A stretch of DNA of 64,000 nt from JAFALK01 sp042701975 (GTDB lineage Bacteria; Pseudomonadota; Gammaproteobacteria; Burkholderiales; Burkholderiaceae_C). Numbering within the stretch: position 1 is the first letter of the stretch; the number at the start of each line of letters is the position of its first letter. Under the pieces are notes generated by a model, which saw nothing but the letters and a program-made list of their open reading frames with translations, was not told the origin of the DNA and did not search any database. The position numbers and the translations under genes were made by a program. This document shows positions 53,575 through 63,336 of this stretch, piece after piece. The stretch lies in NCBI GenBank assembly GCA_042701975.1, contig CP170561.1, forward strand, positions 2,294,001 to 2,358,000. The letters are read 5' to 3'.

Positions 53575-55599
53575 TTATTCAGCGCCGCCATGCTTGGCCA
53601 GCCACCCCAGAAACTCCCCGTACCAAAGCTTGCTATTCCTCGGCTTCAGCACCCAATGGTTTTCATCGGGGAACCACACCAGCCGCGCATCGACGCCGCG
53701 CGCCTTGAGTGTGTTGTAGTAGGCCAGGCCCTGGGCATCGGGCACGCGGTAGTCCAGCGCGCCGTGGATGACGAGCGTCGGCGTCTTCATCTTCGCGGCA
53801 TGGGTGCTCGGGCTCGTGGAAGCGATCTTGGCCGGATCGTCCCAGTACCAGGCGCCGAACTCGCGCTTGTGGTCGCTGTAGCAGTCGTCGGCGAACATGG
53901 CCTGCCAGTCGTAGCAGCCGGCATGGCAGATGTAGGCTGCATAACGGCCAGGCTTGGCGGTGCCGTTCATCCAGGCCGTCATGTAGCCGCCGTAGGAACC
54001 ACCGGCGGCGAAGACGCGCTTGGCGTCAAGCCAGGGCTTCTTCAGCGCCCAGGTGGTGGCGGCTTCCACGTCCTTCTGCACGATCTCGGCCATGCGGCCG
54101 GTGATCGAATCCTTGAAGGCCTGGCCGAAGCTTGACGAGCCGTGGTAGTTCACGCTCATCAGCACATAGCCGCGCGCGGCGAAGGCCTGGTGGTTCCAGC
54201 GCCAGTGCCAGCTGTCGCCGAAGGCCGTGTGCGGGCCGCCGTGGATCAGTTGCAGCAGCGGGTATTTCTTGCGGGCATCGAAGCCGGGCGGGTAGTGCAG
54301 CCAGACCTGCACTTGCTTGCCCTCAGCGCCCTTGATCCAGACCTCTTCATGCGAGCCAAAGGCGTGATCGGCCATCAGCGCATCGTTGAAGTGCTCGATG
54401 CGCTGCGGATGCACGTCGGCCACGCAGGCCGAGAGCCGCGGCGGATGGGCCAGGCCGTCGTGGTTGACCACGAGGATGCCGGCGGCCACGGAGAAGCTGG
54501 TGGCGTTGCCGCCCTCGAAGACGATGTCGGCGCGGCGCTCCGGCAGGTCGAAGCGCCAGAGGTGGCGGCGGCCGTGTTCCTCCGCGGTGAACAGCAGGGC
54601 TTCGTCGTCGTCCGACCATTGCAGCGGCGCTTCGGGCTCGCGGTCCCAGTCTTCGCTGAAGAGCGCCCAGCGGCCCTTTTGATCGAGCACGCCCAGGCGG
54701 TTCGGTGCCGTCGCGCCTTTGGCCTGGTGGCTGGCGATGAAGCCCAGGTGGCTGCCGCCGTGGCTGTAGGCCGGGGCGTTGAAGTCATAGCCCTTGTCCT
54801 GCAGGATCACACGGTGCTTGCCTGTGCGCAGCTCGATCTCGGCGAGTGCGCGGCAGTTCTCGATGCGCTTCTCTTCAGCGGGGTCGAAGGCGAAGGCGAT
54901 GCGCTTGCCATCGGGCGAGATGTCGAAATCCTTGGCCTCGTGATAGGCGCGGTGCAGGGCCAGGTCGGTGCCTTCGAAGAGGTTGCGCACCTTGCCCGTG
55001 GCCACGTCCAGCACGAAGAGCTGCGGCTCGCGGCCCATCGGCAGCTGGTGGTCCCAGAAGCGGTAGAAGGTCTGCTCGGTGACGTAGGCGCTGGCCTTGC
55101 GCGCCTTCCATTCCTTCATCGCCTTGGCTTGTGCGGCCTCGCCCTTGAGGCCCGGCCAGGCCCAGGCGATGAAGGCGATGCGTTTGCCATCGGGAAACCA
55201 CTTGAAGGCCTCGACGCCGCCGGGCAGATGCGTGAGGCGATGCGCCTCTCCGCCATCGGGGGCGATCAGGTAGAGCTGCGCCTCCTCGTCCTTGTGACCT
55301 TGCTGCTCGCGGCGCGCGACAAAGGCGATCTCGTCACCCATCGGGCTCCAGCTGGGGGCGCCGTCTTTCTCGCCGCACTGCGTGAGCCGGCGCGGCTCGC
55401 CGCCGAGCGTGGAGAACAGCCACAGGGCGCTCTCGCCCTTGTTGTCTTCCATGCTGTAGCGGGTGACGGCGGCCACGCCCTGAGCGCCGTCCGGCGAGAG
55501 GCTCGGCGCACCGACGCGCTCCATCGCCCAGAGGGCGTCGGCGTCGAAGGTCTGATGGCCGGCGGCTTTTACGCTTCGCGTGGTTTTTCGAGTTGCCAT
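53575..55599 (-). CDS. S9 family prolyl oligopeptidase-type peptidase
   Basis: The 674-residue protein has an N-terminal seven-bladed propeller (repeated SPDGKRIAF and SWSPMGDEIAF strands) and a C-terminal alpha/beta hydrolase with Ser535 (GGSYGGY), Asp616 (ALDYRV) and His648 (DENHW). No signal peptide, so cytoplasmic. I chose ATG 55599, which overlaps the end of the GNAT gene by 31 bp; the frame to 55827 is only a shadow. It may trim peptides that enter or arise from the MoxR/VWA/Tam neighbourhood, but this is only context. Confidence 0.9.
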   Translation of the reverse strand: MATRKTTRSVKAAGHQTFDADALWAMERVGAPSLSPDGAQGVAAVTRYSMEDNKGESALWLFSTLGGEPRRLTQCGEKDGAPSWSPMGDEIAFVARREQQGHKDEEAQLYLIAPDGGEAHRLTHLPGGVEAFKWFPDGKRIAFIAWAWPGLKGEAAQAKAMKEWKARKASAYVTEQTFYRFWDHQLPMGREPQLFVLDVATGKVRNLFEGTDLALHRAYHEAKDFDISPDGKRIAFAFDPAEEKRIENCRALAEIELRTGKHRVILQDKGYDFNAPAYSHGGSHLGFIASHQAKGATAPNRLGVLDQKGRWALFSEDWDREPEAPLQWSDDDEALLFTAEEHGRRHLWRFDLPERRADIVFEGGNATSFSVAAGILVVNHDGLAHPPRLSACVADVHPQRIEHFNDALMADHAFGSHEEVWIKGAEGKQVQVWLHYPPGFDARKKYPLLQLIHGGPHTAFGDSWHWRWNHQAFAARGYVLMSVNYHGSSSFGQAFKDSITGRMAEIVQKDVEAATTWALKKPWLDAKRVFAAGGSYGGYMTAWMNGTAKPGRYAAYICHAGCYDWQAMFADDCYSDHKREFGAWYWDDPAKIASTSPSTHAAKMKTPTLVIHGALDYRVPDAQGLAYYNTLKARGVDARLVWFPDENHWVLKPRNSKLWYGEFLGWLAKHGGAE

Positions 55600-56174
55600 T
55601 GCAGGTGTGTTTTGACGACGGGCCATTCGGCCGCGGTGATGCTGTAGACGGCGGTGTCGCGCAGCGTGCCGTCCGGGCCGCGGATGTGGGAGCGCAGGAT
55701 GCCGTCCAGCTGCGCACCCAGGCGTTCGATGGCGCGGCGGCTCTGCAGGTTCAGGCGGTGGGTGCGGAACTCCACGGCGATGCAGGCCAGCTGCTCGAAG
55801 GCGTGGCCCAGCAGCATCAGCTTGCACTCGGTGTTGAGCGGCGTGCGCTGGGCGCTGGCGCCGTACCAGGTGGAGCCGATCTCGACGCGGCGGTTGGCGT
55901 TGTCGATGTTCATGAAGGTGGTCATGCCGACGATGCGTCCCTGGGCATCCAGGACCGTGAACGGCAGCATCACCGCCTGGTCCTGCAGCTTCAGCCGCCG
56001 CTCGATCTCGGCTGCCACCTCATGCGGGGCCGGCACGCGGGTGTACCAGAGCTTCCACAGATCGCCGTCGCAGCAGGCGTCCTGCAGGCCGATCTCGTGC
56101 TCGCGTGACAGGGGCACCAGCCGCGCGTGGCGGCCGCTCAGTTCAACGGGGCTGCACAGCGGGGTCGTGTTCAT
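55569..56174 (-). CDS. GNAT family N-acetyltransferase (RimJ/RimL-like)
   Basis: The 201-residue protein fits the RimJ/RimL-type GNAT fold (RHARLVPLSREHEIGL start, IEIGSTWYGASAQRTPLNTECKLMLLGHAF by position with the acetyl-CoA turn, and LNLQSRRAIERLGA). Substrate unknown. Its 3' end overlaps the S9 peptidase start by 31 bp, and its ATG is 5 bp after the MoxR stop, so it sits inside the operon. Confidence 0.85.
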   Translation of the reverse strand: MNTTPLCSPVELSGRHARLVPLSREHEIGLQDACCDGDLWKLWYTRVPAPHEVAAEIERRLKLQDQAVMLPFTVLDAQGRIVGMTTFMNIDNANRRVEIGSTWYGASAQRTPLNTECKLMLLGHAFEQLACIAVEFRTHRLNLQSRRAIERLGAQLDGILRSHIRGPDGTLRDTAVYSITAAEWPVVKTHLQWQLEKPREA

Positions 56175-56179
56175 GGGGG

Positions 56180-57034
<855 letters not shown>

Positions 57035-57130
57035 GGTTTCTACGGGGAGTTTGCAGGGGAGGGCAGGGCGAAAAGTCAGTATAGGCGGTGCAATAATCGG
57101 CCGGCCTTAGAAACCAGAACCCTCGGGACC

Positions 57131-57772
57131 ATGAAGAGACTGCTGCAGATTTCGTTCGTGTTGGCCGCTGTTGTGACAGGCGCTGGCGTGGCTCACGCCC
57201 AGAATGCCGAAGCCGGCAAGGGCAAGGTGGCGATGTGCCAGGGCTGCCACAGCATCCCTGGCTACCAGGCCAGCTTTCCTGAGGTCTACAAGGTGCCGAT
57301 GATTGCTGGCCAGAACGCCAAGTACATCGTCGCCGCACTCACCGCTTATGCGAAGGGTGACCGCAAGCACCCGACGATGCGTGGCATCGCCGGCTCGCTG
57401 ACGGAGACCGACATGGCCGACGTGGCCGCCTACTACGAGTCGCTGGGCAAGGGCGCCGCCGCTCCTGCCGACGCTGCTCCCACGGGCGATGTGGCCAAGC
57501 TGCTCCAGAAAGGCGCCTGCACCTCCTGCCATGGCGCCAACCTGAGCAAGCCGCTGACCGGTGCCGAGCCCAAGCTCGCCGGCCAGCACGCCGACTACTT
57601 GTTCGCCGCGCTCAAGGCCTACCAGGCCAAGAAGGCGCTGGTGGGTCGCGACAACGCCATCATGGCCGGCCAGCTCAAGGACTTCAGCCACGACGAGCTG
57701 AAGGAAATCGCCGACTATCTCTCCAAGCTGCCCAGCGAACTGGCCAGCGTTCCCGAGAGCCGCTTCCGCTGA
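57131..57772 (+). CDS. Di-haem c-type cytochrome (c4-like)
   Basis: The 213-residue protein has a signal peptide (1-23) and two haem sites, CQGCH (36-40) and CTSCH (130-134), each followed by the Met-ligand-type segment GQNAKYI / AGQLKDF. The two homologous halves fit the cytochrome c4 family, which carries electrons in the periplasm to terminal oxidases. It diverges from the MoxR gene, with a 96-bp gap containing AATAAT, a -10 candidate. Confidence 0.93.
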   Translation: MKRLLQISFVLAAVVTGAGVAHAQNAEAGKGKVAMCQGCHSIPGYQASFPEVYKVPMIAGQNAKYIVAALTAYAKGDRKHPTMRGIAGSLTETDMADVAAYYESLGKGAAAPADAAPTGDVAKLLQKGACTSCHGANLSKPLTGAEPKLAGQHADYLFAALKAYQAKKALVGRDNAIMAGQLKDFSHDELKEIADYLSKLPSELASVPESRFR

Positions 57773-57779
57773 ATGGACT

Positions 57780-57811
57780 GAGGGCCCCGGCGCTTCGCGC
57801 CTCGGCCCTAT
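57780..57811. terminator. Imperfect hairpin between cytochrome c and the deacylase gene
   Basis: The stem GAGGGCC(CC)GGCGC / GCGCC(TC)GGCCCT has two small bulges and loop TTC, 8 bp after the cytochrome stop, followed on the plus strand by ATTTC. The T-tract is short, so it may be a weak terminator for both convergent genes. Confidence 0.6.
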
Positions 57812-59445
57812 TTCGCCGGTTTGGCGTCCGGCCCCTTCAGGCCTTCCCCGGCCCGGGCCCCGCTGTGCTGGCCGTTCTGAACGGTGATCACGCCGTTGAC
57901 GATGACGGCATCAAAGCCGGCAGACATCTGCTGCGGATCCTCGAAGGTGGCGCGGTCGTGCACCGTCTTGTCGTCGAAGACGACGATGTCGGCGGCGTAG
58001 CCCGGGCGCAGCAGACCACGATCGGCCAGCTGAAAGCGCTGGGCTGCCAGTGAAGTCATGCGGCGTATGGCTTCTTCTAGCGGCATGACGTGCTCTTCGC
58101 GCACGTACTTGCCCAGCACGCGGGCATTGGTGCCATAGCTTCGCGGGTGCGGCATGCCGACGCCGTTCTGCACGCTGCCGTCGGCGCCGATCATGGCGAA
58201 GGGCCAGGCCATGATGCGGCGCACGTCTTCCTCGCTCATGCCGTGGAAAGTCATCTGCGCGCCGCCGGCCTGGACGATGTCGAGCAACGTCTGGATTTCG
58301 GCCTCGAGCGTGGCGGGGCGGCTGCGCTGCAGATTGATCTCGCTGATGCTGCGGCCGTTCAGGGCGGGTTCGCTTGCTGAGCGCGCCACCACGGCGTACG
58401 CATAGCTGGGCCGCTTGTTGCGCCGGGCGCTTTGCAGGATCTCTTCCGCAATGCGCGCGCGCGTGGCCGGATCGCCCAGGCGCTGGCGGATGGCGCTCTG
58501 GCCGCCTTCCACCGCCCAGTCGGGTAGCACGACGCTCAAGGTGGTGCTGCTGGCCGTATAGGGGTATTGGTCGATGGTCACATCCAAGCCTTCCGCGCGC
58601 GCCTGATCGACCAGCGCCAGCGTCTCCTTCGAGCGGCCCCAGTTCGCTGGGGCACTGACCTTGAAATGCGAGATCTGCACCGGCAACTTCGCCTGGCGCC
58701 CGACGTCCAGCGCCTCGTTGATGGCCTCCACCACCTTGCTGCCCTCGTCGCGGATGTGTGAGGCGTACAGGCCGTGGTGCCGCGCAGCCACCTTGGCCAG
58801 GCCCACGACTTCGGACGTGTTGCTGAACAGGCCCGGCAAGTAGATCAGCCCGGTGGACAGGCCCACGGCCCCCTCGTTCATCGCCTGGTCCACCAGCGCC
58901 TCCATGCGCCGCTGCTCCTCGGGCGTGGCCGGGCGGTTGGACAGGCCCATCACCTGCTTGCGCACAGTGTTGTGACCGACGAGGGTGGCCACATTGACAG
59001 ACACGCCGGTCCTGGCCACGTGATCGAAGAAGGCCTTGACGCCCTGCTCGTCGGAGCCGCCGCAGTTGCCGGTGATGAGGGTGGTGACGCCGTCCTGCAC
59101 GAAGTTGTCGGCCGTCGGCCTGTCGAAGAGGTTGCCCTCGAGATGGGCGTGGGTGTCGATGAAGCCGGGCGCGACGATGTGGTCCTTGGCGTCTATCACG
59201 CGCCGGGCTGTCATGCCTTCGAGCGGACCGACGGCCACGATGCGTCCGCCCTGGATCGCGACATCACCGCGCACCCAGGCATTGCCGCTTCCATCGACGA
59301 TGCGCCCGCCGCGGATCAACAGATCCACCGGCTCGGCGCCGGGCGCCTGCGCGCGAGGCGCATCGGCGCACGAGACGAGCAGGAGCGTCGCGCACGCAAG
59401 GAGGCTGAGGCGCAAGGCGGCGCGGATGGCGAGGCGTGGAGTCAT
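57808..59445 (-). CDS. N-acyl-D-amino-acid deacylase family lipoprotein
   Basis: The 545-residue protein has a lipobox (LLVSC, Cys26) after a hydrophobic core, so it is predicted to be anchored in the outer or inner membrane. The amidohydrolase motifs are VAPGFIDTHAHLEGN (metal His pair), ITGNCGGS, and HIRDEGS. D-aminoacylase family members remove acyl groups from D-amino acids. The true substrate is not shown by the sequence. The ATG at 59445 starts the lipoprotein signal; the frame open to 60333 is a shadow of the HD-GYP gene. The plus-strand HD-GYP gene diverges from it. Confidence 0.88.
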   Translation of the reverse strand: MTPRLAIRAALRLSLLACATLLLVSCADAPRAQAPGAEPVDLLIRGGRIVDGSGNAWVRGDVAIQGGRIVAVGPLEGMTARRVIDAKDHIVAPGFIDTHAHLEGNLFDRPTADNFVQDGVTTLITGNCGGSDEQGVKAFFDHVARTGVSVNVATLVGHNTVRKQVMGLSNRPATPEEQRRMEALVDQAMNEGAVGLSTGLIYLPGLFSNTSEVVGLAKVAARHHGLYASHIRDEGSKVVEAINEALDVGRQAKLPVQISHFKVSAPANWGRSKETLALVDQARAEGLDVTIDQYPYTASSTTLSVVLPDWAVEGGQSAIRQRLGDPATRARIAEEILQSARRNKRPSYAYAVVARSASEPALNGRSISEINLQRSRPATLEAEIQTLLDIVQAGGAQMTFHGMSEEDVRRIMAWPFAMIGADGSVQNGVGMPHPRSYGTNARVLGKYVREEHVMPLEEAIRRMTSLAAQRFQLADRGLLRPGYAADIVVFDDKTVHDRATFEDPQQMSAGFDAVIVNGVITVQNGQHSGARAGEGLKGPDAKPAK

Positions 59446-59562
59446 CTCGAAATTGCTACCGTAGAGGCAAGGCATTATGTCGATGGCACAGCCGTTGTGC
59501 GCCAATCGGCTATCCGTGTGAGCGATACCGTATTGAGCCTGAGCCCACGGCATACTCGGCCT

Positions 59563-60789
59563 GTGCTCAAGAAGATCCCCACGCGCGAAGTCCGCCTCGG
59601 CATGTTCCTTCAGTCGCTGGAGGGATCCTGGTTGGCCCACCCCTTCTGGAAGACGCGCTTCTTGCTGCAAGATCCGGCTGACCTCTCGGCCTTGCACAAG
59701 AGCGGCGTTCCAGCCGTGTGGATCGATGTAGAGAAGGGCGCCGATGTCGCCGGCGCGGCACTTGCGCCGCAAGCCGCGGTGGCTGCAGTTCCTTCTGCGC
59801 CGGCCGATCCCGCTGAATCTCTCGCCGTTGCCGAGGATGCGCCGCTGACCCGCGTCGAACTCCTCAGCGAGCTCGACCGCGCCGCGCAGGTCGTGAAGCG
59901 CTCGCGCCAGAAGATCGTGCTGCTGTTCAACGAAGTGCGCCTGGGCCGCGCGGCCGACGTGGAGCAGTGCCTGCCCGTCGTGCAGGACGTGGCCGATTCG
60001 GTCTCGCGCAATCCGCAGGCCCTGATCAGCCTGGCGCGGCTCAAGACCCGCGACGACTACACCTATATGCACTCGGTGGCCGTGTGCGCGCTGATGGTTT
60101 CGCTGGCACGGCAGCTCGGCATGGACGAGGCGCGCACGCGCGAAGCCGGTCTGGCCGGCCTGCTGCACGACGTGGGCAAGATGCTGGTGCCGGCCGACGT
60201 GCTGAACAAGCCCGGCCGCCTGAGCGATGACGAGTTCGACATCATCAAGCTGCACCCGACGCGCGGCTTCGAGCTGCTCAAGTCCGGCGGCGCCGCGCCC
60301 GATTCCTCGCTGGACGTGTGCCTGCACCACCACGAGAGGATGGACGGCACAGGCTATCCGGCCAAGCTCCAGGGCGAGCAGATCAGCATGCTCGCGCGCA
60401 TGGGTGCCGTCTGCGATGTGTACGACGCCATCACTTCAGAGCGCGTCTACAAGGCGGCGTGGGATCCAGCCGTCTCGCTCTCGCGCATGGCGCAGTGGCA
60501 GGGGCATTTCGATCCGGTGGTGTTCCAGGCCTTCGTCAAGAGCTTGGGCATCTATCCCGTGGGCAGCCTGGTGCGGCTGGAATCGCAGCGTCTGGCCGTG
60601 GTCGTGGAGCAGGGCGAAGGCATGCTCCTTACGCCGCGCGTCAAGGCTTTCTATTCGCTGCGCGGCCAGACGCGGGTGCAGCCCAGGCTGATCAACCTGG
60701 CCGACGGTACGGACCGCATCGTGGCGCGGGAAAGTCCGTCGGACTGGAGCTTTCCGGATCTGGCGGAGCTGTGGTTGCAGGGGGTCTGA
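59563..60789 (+). CDS. HD-GYP domain cyclic-di-GMP phosphodiesterase with DUF3391 N-terminus
   Basis: The 408-residue protein begins with DUF3391 (LKKIPTREVRLGMFLQSLEGSW, residues 2-23), then an HD-GYP domain. The latter has the metal HD pair (LLHDVGK, 201-206) and HHHERMDGTGYP (255-266). Such enzymes degrade cyclic-di-GMP. GTG 59563 is chosen because the family start is LKKIP; GTG 59518 is the nearest alternative. It diverges from the deacylase. Output on surface polysaccharide, encoded at the left end of the window, is plausible but not shown. Confidence 0.92.
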   Translation: MLKKIPTREVRLGMFLQSLEGSWLAHPFWKTRFLLQDPADLSALHKSGVPAVWIDVEKGADVAGAALAPQAAVAAVPSAPADPAESLAVAEDAPLTRVELLSELDRAAQVVKRSRQKIVLLFNEVRLGRAADVEQCLPVVQDVADSVSRNPQALISLARLKTRDDYTYMHSVAVCALMVSLARQLGMDEARTREAGLAGLLHDVGKMLVPADVLNKPGRLSDDEFDIIKLHPTRGFELLKSGGAAPDSSLDVCLHHHERMDGTGYPAKLQGEQISMLARMGAVCDVYDAITSERVYKAAWDPAVSLSRMAQWQGHFDPVVFQAFVKSLGIYPVGSLVRLESQRLAVVVEQGEGMLLTPRVKAFYSLRGQTRVQPRLINLADGTDRIVARESPSDWSFPDLAELWLQGV

Positions 60790-60882
60790 GCTCGGCGGTC
60801 TGGAGCTGCCTGGCCTAGTTGCCGGCGCTGGCTGTGACTTAACCACCATACCGGACGGCCCTCGGTCCACGTTGCTGGTCGT

Positions 60883-60960
60883 GACCGCTTCAAGAGGCTG
60901 TTCCGCAGCGAGAGCGGCTCGCCTGTATGTCTGTTTCAGAGCGATGCAACGACCGCTCTT
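60883..60960. repeat. Degenerate relative of the right-end repeat (inverted arms)
   Basis: GACCGCTT at 60883-60890 and GAGCGGCTC at 60912-60920 form inverted arms, and CGACCGCTCTT at 60950-60960 is a third fragment. The arms resemble the AGCGGTC core of the repeats at 62-64 kb, in the opposite orientation. The 254-bp gap 60790-61043 holds no gene. Confidence 0.35.
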
Positions 60961-61043
60961 GACGCAAGGCGCCGCTAGCAGCCTGTTGCAATCGTTCGTA
61001 CCATTCGACGGCCATGCTGGCACTGAAATGGGAGTTCCCAACG

Positions 61044-61514
61044 ATGACGACAACCGTTCCAACGCTCTACGAATGGCTTGGGGGTATCGAAGCGCTCACC
61101 CGGCTGACCGAGCGCTTTTACGAGCGCGTCGCCGTGGACGACGTTCTCGCACCCGTGTTTGCACACATGGGTGCCGATCACCCGGCACACGTGGCCGCGT
61201 TTCTGGCGGAGGTCCTGGGCGGTCCGGCTGACTACTCCGCGGAGCACGGTGGTCATCCACACATGATCCGCCAACACCTGAATCGACACCTCACCCAGGA
61301 AAAGCGCCGTCGCTGGGTCGAACTGCTGCTGTCAACCGCAGATGAGCTCGACATGCCGGACGATCCCGAATTCCGCTCAGCCCTTGTCGGCTATCTGGAG
61401 TGGGGCTCGCGGCTCGCGGTCATCAACTCGCAACCAGGCGCGACGGTCAACCCGGATGCGCCTATGCCGAAGTGGGGATGGGGCGAGGTCAAGGGTCCCT
61501 ACACGGGAGAATAG
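61044..61514 (+). CDS. Group II truncated haemoglobin
   Basis: The 156-residue protein fits the group II (trHbO) pattern: LYEWLGGIEAL (8-18), B10 Tyr26 in FYERV, proximal His78 and Trp91 (G8), which is 13 residues later as in trHbO. The haem pocket is completed by the YSAEHGGHPHM segment. Such proteins bind O2 or peroxide and may guard terminal respiration. GGGAG lies 10 nt before ATG 61044; an in-frame ATG at 61014 adds 10 residues and is less likely. Confidence 0.92.
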   Translation: MTTTVPTLYEWLGGIEALTRLTERFYERVAVDDVLAPVFAHMGADHPAHVAAFLAEVLGGPADYSAEHGGHPHMIRQHLNRHLTQEKRRRWVELLLSTADELDMPDDPEFRSALVGYLEWGSRLAVINSQPGATVNPDAPMPKWGWGEVKGPYTGE

Positions 61515-61696
61515 TCGGGAGAGTGCTTGCTCATCTTCCATCGCTGAAATGAATGCAATGGAGCTTGCCGCTGAAGATCGGGAGCCGCCGGCCACCTGCT
61601 CGGCAGTCATGCCGGGTGCCATACTCGGCTTGGCAGAGTTGTTCCATCTGCCACTGCGTTCTGCGGACTTGCCAGCAACTCTACAAAGGATCCACC

Positions 61697-61957
61697 ATGA
61701 CCTCCAAGAATCTGCTTCGCGTCGCTCTGATCTCGGCTGTTGTGATCAGCAGCGCTCCGGCGCTTGCTGACACCAAGGACGCCGCCACCAAGAAGGGCGC
61801 GTCTACGCACCAGACGCATCACTGCAAGCTGGCCGACGGCACGATGGACATGAGCAAGACCAAGAAGGCCTGTCTCGCCGGCAAGGGAACCTGGGCCAAG
61901 GACGCGCCTGCTGCTGCGGCCTCGGCATCAGCTGCTTCTGCTGCAGCAAAGAAGTAG
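61697..61957 (+). CDS. Small exported Lys/Ala-rich protein of unknown function
   Basis: The 86-residue protein has a signal peptide (SKNLLRVALISAVVISSAPALA by position 3-24) and a mature segment of about 60 residues with HHCKLADGTMDMSKTKKAC, two cysteines 18 residues apart that could form a disulphide. The C-terminus is an Ala/Ser-rich tail. AAAGGA lies 9 nt before ATG 61697. An in-frame start at 61553 is less likely. No recognised family. Confidence 0.7.
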   Translation: MTSKNLLRVALISAVVISSAPALADTKDAATKKGASTHQTHHCKLADGTMDMSKTKKACLAGKGTWAKDAPAAAASASAASAAAKK

Positions 61958-61965
61958 CCTGACTC

Positions 61966-61990
61966 ACCTGGGATGCGGAAGATCCCAGGT
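61966..61990 (+). terminator. Hairpin after the small exported protein gene
   Basis: ACCTGGGAT and ATCCCAGGT pair over 9 bp with a 7-nt loop, 8 bp past the stop. There is no T-tract, so this may be a weak or factor-dependent terminator. Confidence 0.5.
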
Positions 61991-62021
61991 CGAGTGATGC
62001 AGGACCACGGCGCTGCGCCGA

Positions 62022-62050
62022 GCGTTCGGCTTCAGGCTGGAAGCAGACCT
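62022..62050 (+). repeat. Right-end repeat, copy A
   Basis: GCGTTCGGCTTCAGGCTGGAAGCAGACCT (given as position 62022-62050) shares the core CAGGCTGGAAGC with three other copies at 62843, 63337 and 63973. It lies in the 213-bp gap after the exported-protein gene and before the 111-residue orphan gene. Confidence 0.65.
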
Positions 62051-62170
62051 TGGAGCAGGTGGTTCGATACGGCCATAAGCGGAAGGGAATTCCACCAGTC
62101 CCATCTGAAGTAGACATGCTCAAATCTTGGTCAAGACTGGAAGCAAGTGGCACCAAGCGTCCTTGAAGAC

Positions 62171-62506
62171 ATGAGCAATCCGACGGCATCCCAGGTTATC
62201 CATGAGCGGCTTGCGGCCGAGTCGGTCGTACGCCGGGCAATCGCCGAGCTTCAAGCACCGTCCGTGTCCTTTAACCTCGTGTATTGCGAGCCGACCGACA
62301 ACCCCGCCCTCTTTGTAGACGTCGATGGTCCATTCGGCATCGGTCGTCTGACCTGGTGGTCAACTGGCAACCTTCATGCTGAGGCCATCTGTGCGACGAG
62401 CGGTGAAGACTTGCTGGCCCAAGATGTGGATGCGCCTTCCGCTGACCAAGCCGTGGCGACGCTAAAGGAAATTGCTTCTGTGCTTCTCCGTGTGGCACCC
62501 ACGTAG
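62171..62506 (+). CDS. Hypothetical small protein (cassette-region gene)
   Basis: The 111-residue protein starts MSNPTASQVIHERL at ATG 62171; a GTG at 62147 adds eight residues. It has an alpha-beta pattern ending IASVLLRVAPT and no signal, membrane span or Cys pair. Similar small proteins occur in accessory regions of other proteobacteria, where some are immunity-like, but I cannot assign a function. It ends 9 bp before the next start, so the two are probably one transcription unit. Confidence 0.6.
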   Translation: MSNPTASQVIHERLAAESVVRRAIAELQAPSVSFNLVYCEPTDNPALFVDVDGPFGIGRLTWWSTGNLHAEAICATSGEDLLAQDVDAPSADQAVATLKEIASVLLRVAPT

Positions 62507-62515
62507 ACAGCACCA

Positions 62516-62839
62516 ATGCCGGTCCTTCTTGTACAGGTCAATCGTTTCGTAGACGAACACCAACCAGGCTTCGTGGAGTGTTCGCTGGTCGACGCTTCGG
62601 GCAGGATGCACGTGTTTATCGAGAAGGGGCCTATCGTTTCCGCCGAGCGCCTCTGGTCAGATAGTCCGTACCCGCAACCCGGTGCCATCGCGTGCGTGGT
62701 TGAGGGTGAAGTCAGAAGGCCAGTAGGTGAACCCCTTCTTCAGGTCAGCACGGAATTGCCTTGGCATGTCGAGTCCACAACAGGAGAAACTCAATTTGTT
62801 GTTCGCTTCGACCAGGTCCGAAGCGAGCATGCAGCATAA
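62516..62839 (+). CDS. Conserved hypothetical small protein (cassette-region gene)
   Basis: The 107-residue protein (MPVLLVQVNRFVDEHQPGFVE) is rich in beta-type segments and ends QVSTELPWHVEST...FVVRFDQVRS. I believe it resembles conserved hypothetical proteins of pseudomonads and xanthomonads, but this is from memory, and no function is known. It is co-directional and 9 bp behind the previous gene. Repeat copy B follows its stop at once. Confidence 0.65.
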   Translation: MPVLLVQVNRFVDEHQPGFVECSLVDASGRMHVFIEKGPIVSAERLWSDSPYPQPGAIACVVEGEVRRPVGEPLLQVSTELPWHVESTTGETQFVVRFDQVRSEHAA

Positions 62840-62842
62840 GCC

Positions 62843-62874
62843 GGCGTCTACGGCTACAGGCTGAGAGCCGTCGT
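62843..62874 (+). repeat. Right-end repeat, copy B
   Basis: GGCGTCTACGGCTACAGGCTGAGAGCCGTCGT by position shows the ACAGGCTGAGAGC core, the most diverged of the four copies. It starts 3 bp after the preceding stop. Confidence 0.5.
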
Positions 62875-63024
62875 TTGCGCCCGGGGAATCTCGCCAGTCC
62901 GTGTCGCGCTACTCGTGCTCAAATGTTTGGCAAGACTCATTGCCTGCAGTTTCGGTCGGCGCTCGCTCTTCTATGAATGGCCGACCTGAAGCTAGGGCGA
63001 CTCACCCGGTGGGAGTGGAGAAGG

Positions 63025-63324
63025 ATGACTCCAAAACATGCGATAGCCTTTGTTGTCTCCGCCGTGATGGCGGTTGGCGTTTCGTACTACGGGTACAACT
63101 TCTTAGGCGCCGAGGAACGCGTACGCCGGCTGTGTTCGCAAATTCAACCAGACATGCCTGTCGCCCGGCTTCGTGAATTCGCTTCAGCCCATGGGCTCAG
63201 CCCCTTGCCCCCAGATTCGGGCGTCGGCTATATCGTCGAATCCAAGACGTTCGGTCGCTTCGGATGCAAGGTGCTTCTGGAAGGGGGCGTCGTGAAGGAA
63301 GCCGAATACAACTTTGCTGGCTAA
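63025..63324 (+). CDS. Hypothetical single-span membrane protein (cassette-region gene)
   Basis: The 99-residue protein starts MTPKHAIAFVVSAVMAVGVS, with one N-terminal transmembrane or signal segment, and a soluble part with LCSQIQPDMPVARLREFASAHGL. The start at ATG 63025 has GGAG at 5 nt; an in-frame ATG at 62977 would add 16 residues. Function unknown. Repeat copy C begins 12 bp after the stop. Confidence 0.6.
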   Translation: MTPKHAIAFVVSAVMAVGVSYYGYNFLGAEERVRRLCSQIQPDMPVARLREFASAHGLSPLPPDSGVGYIVESKTFGRFGCKVLLEGGVVKEAEYNFAG

Positions 63325-63336
63325 GGCAACTCTTCC

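Noticed and set aside
57808..60333. 841-residue version of the N-acyl-D-amino-acid deacylase
   Set aside because: The lipoprotein signal with Cys26 begins at ATG 59445. The upstream part is antisense to the HD-GYP gene.
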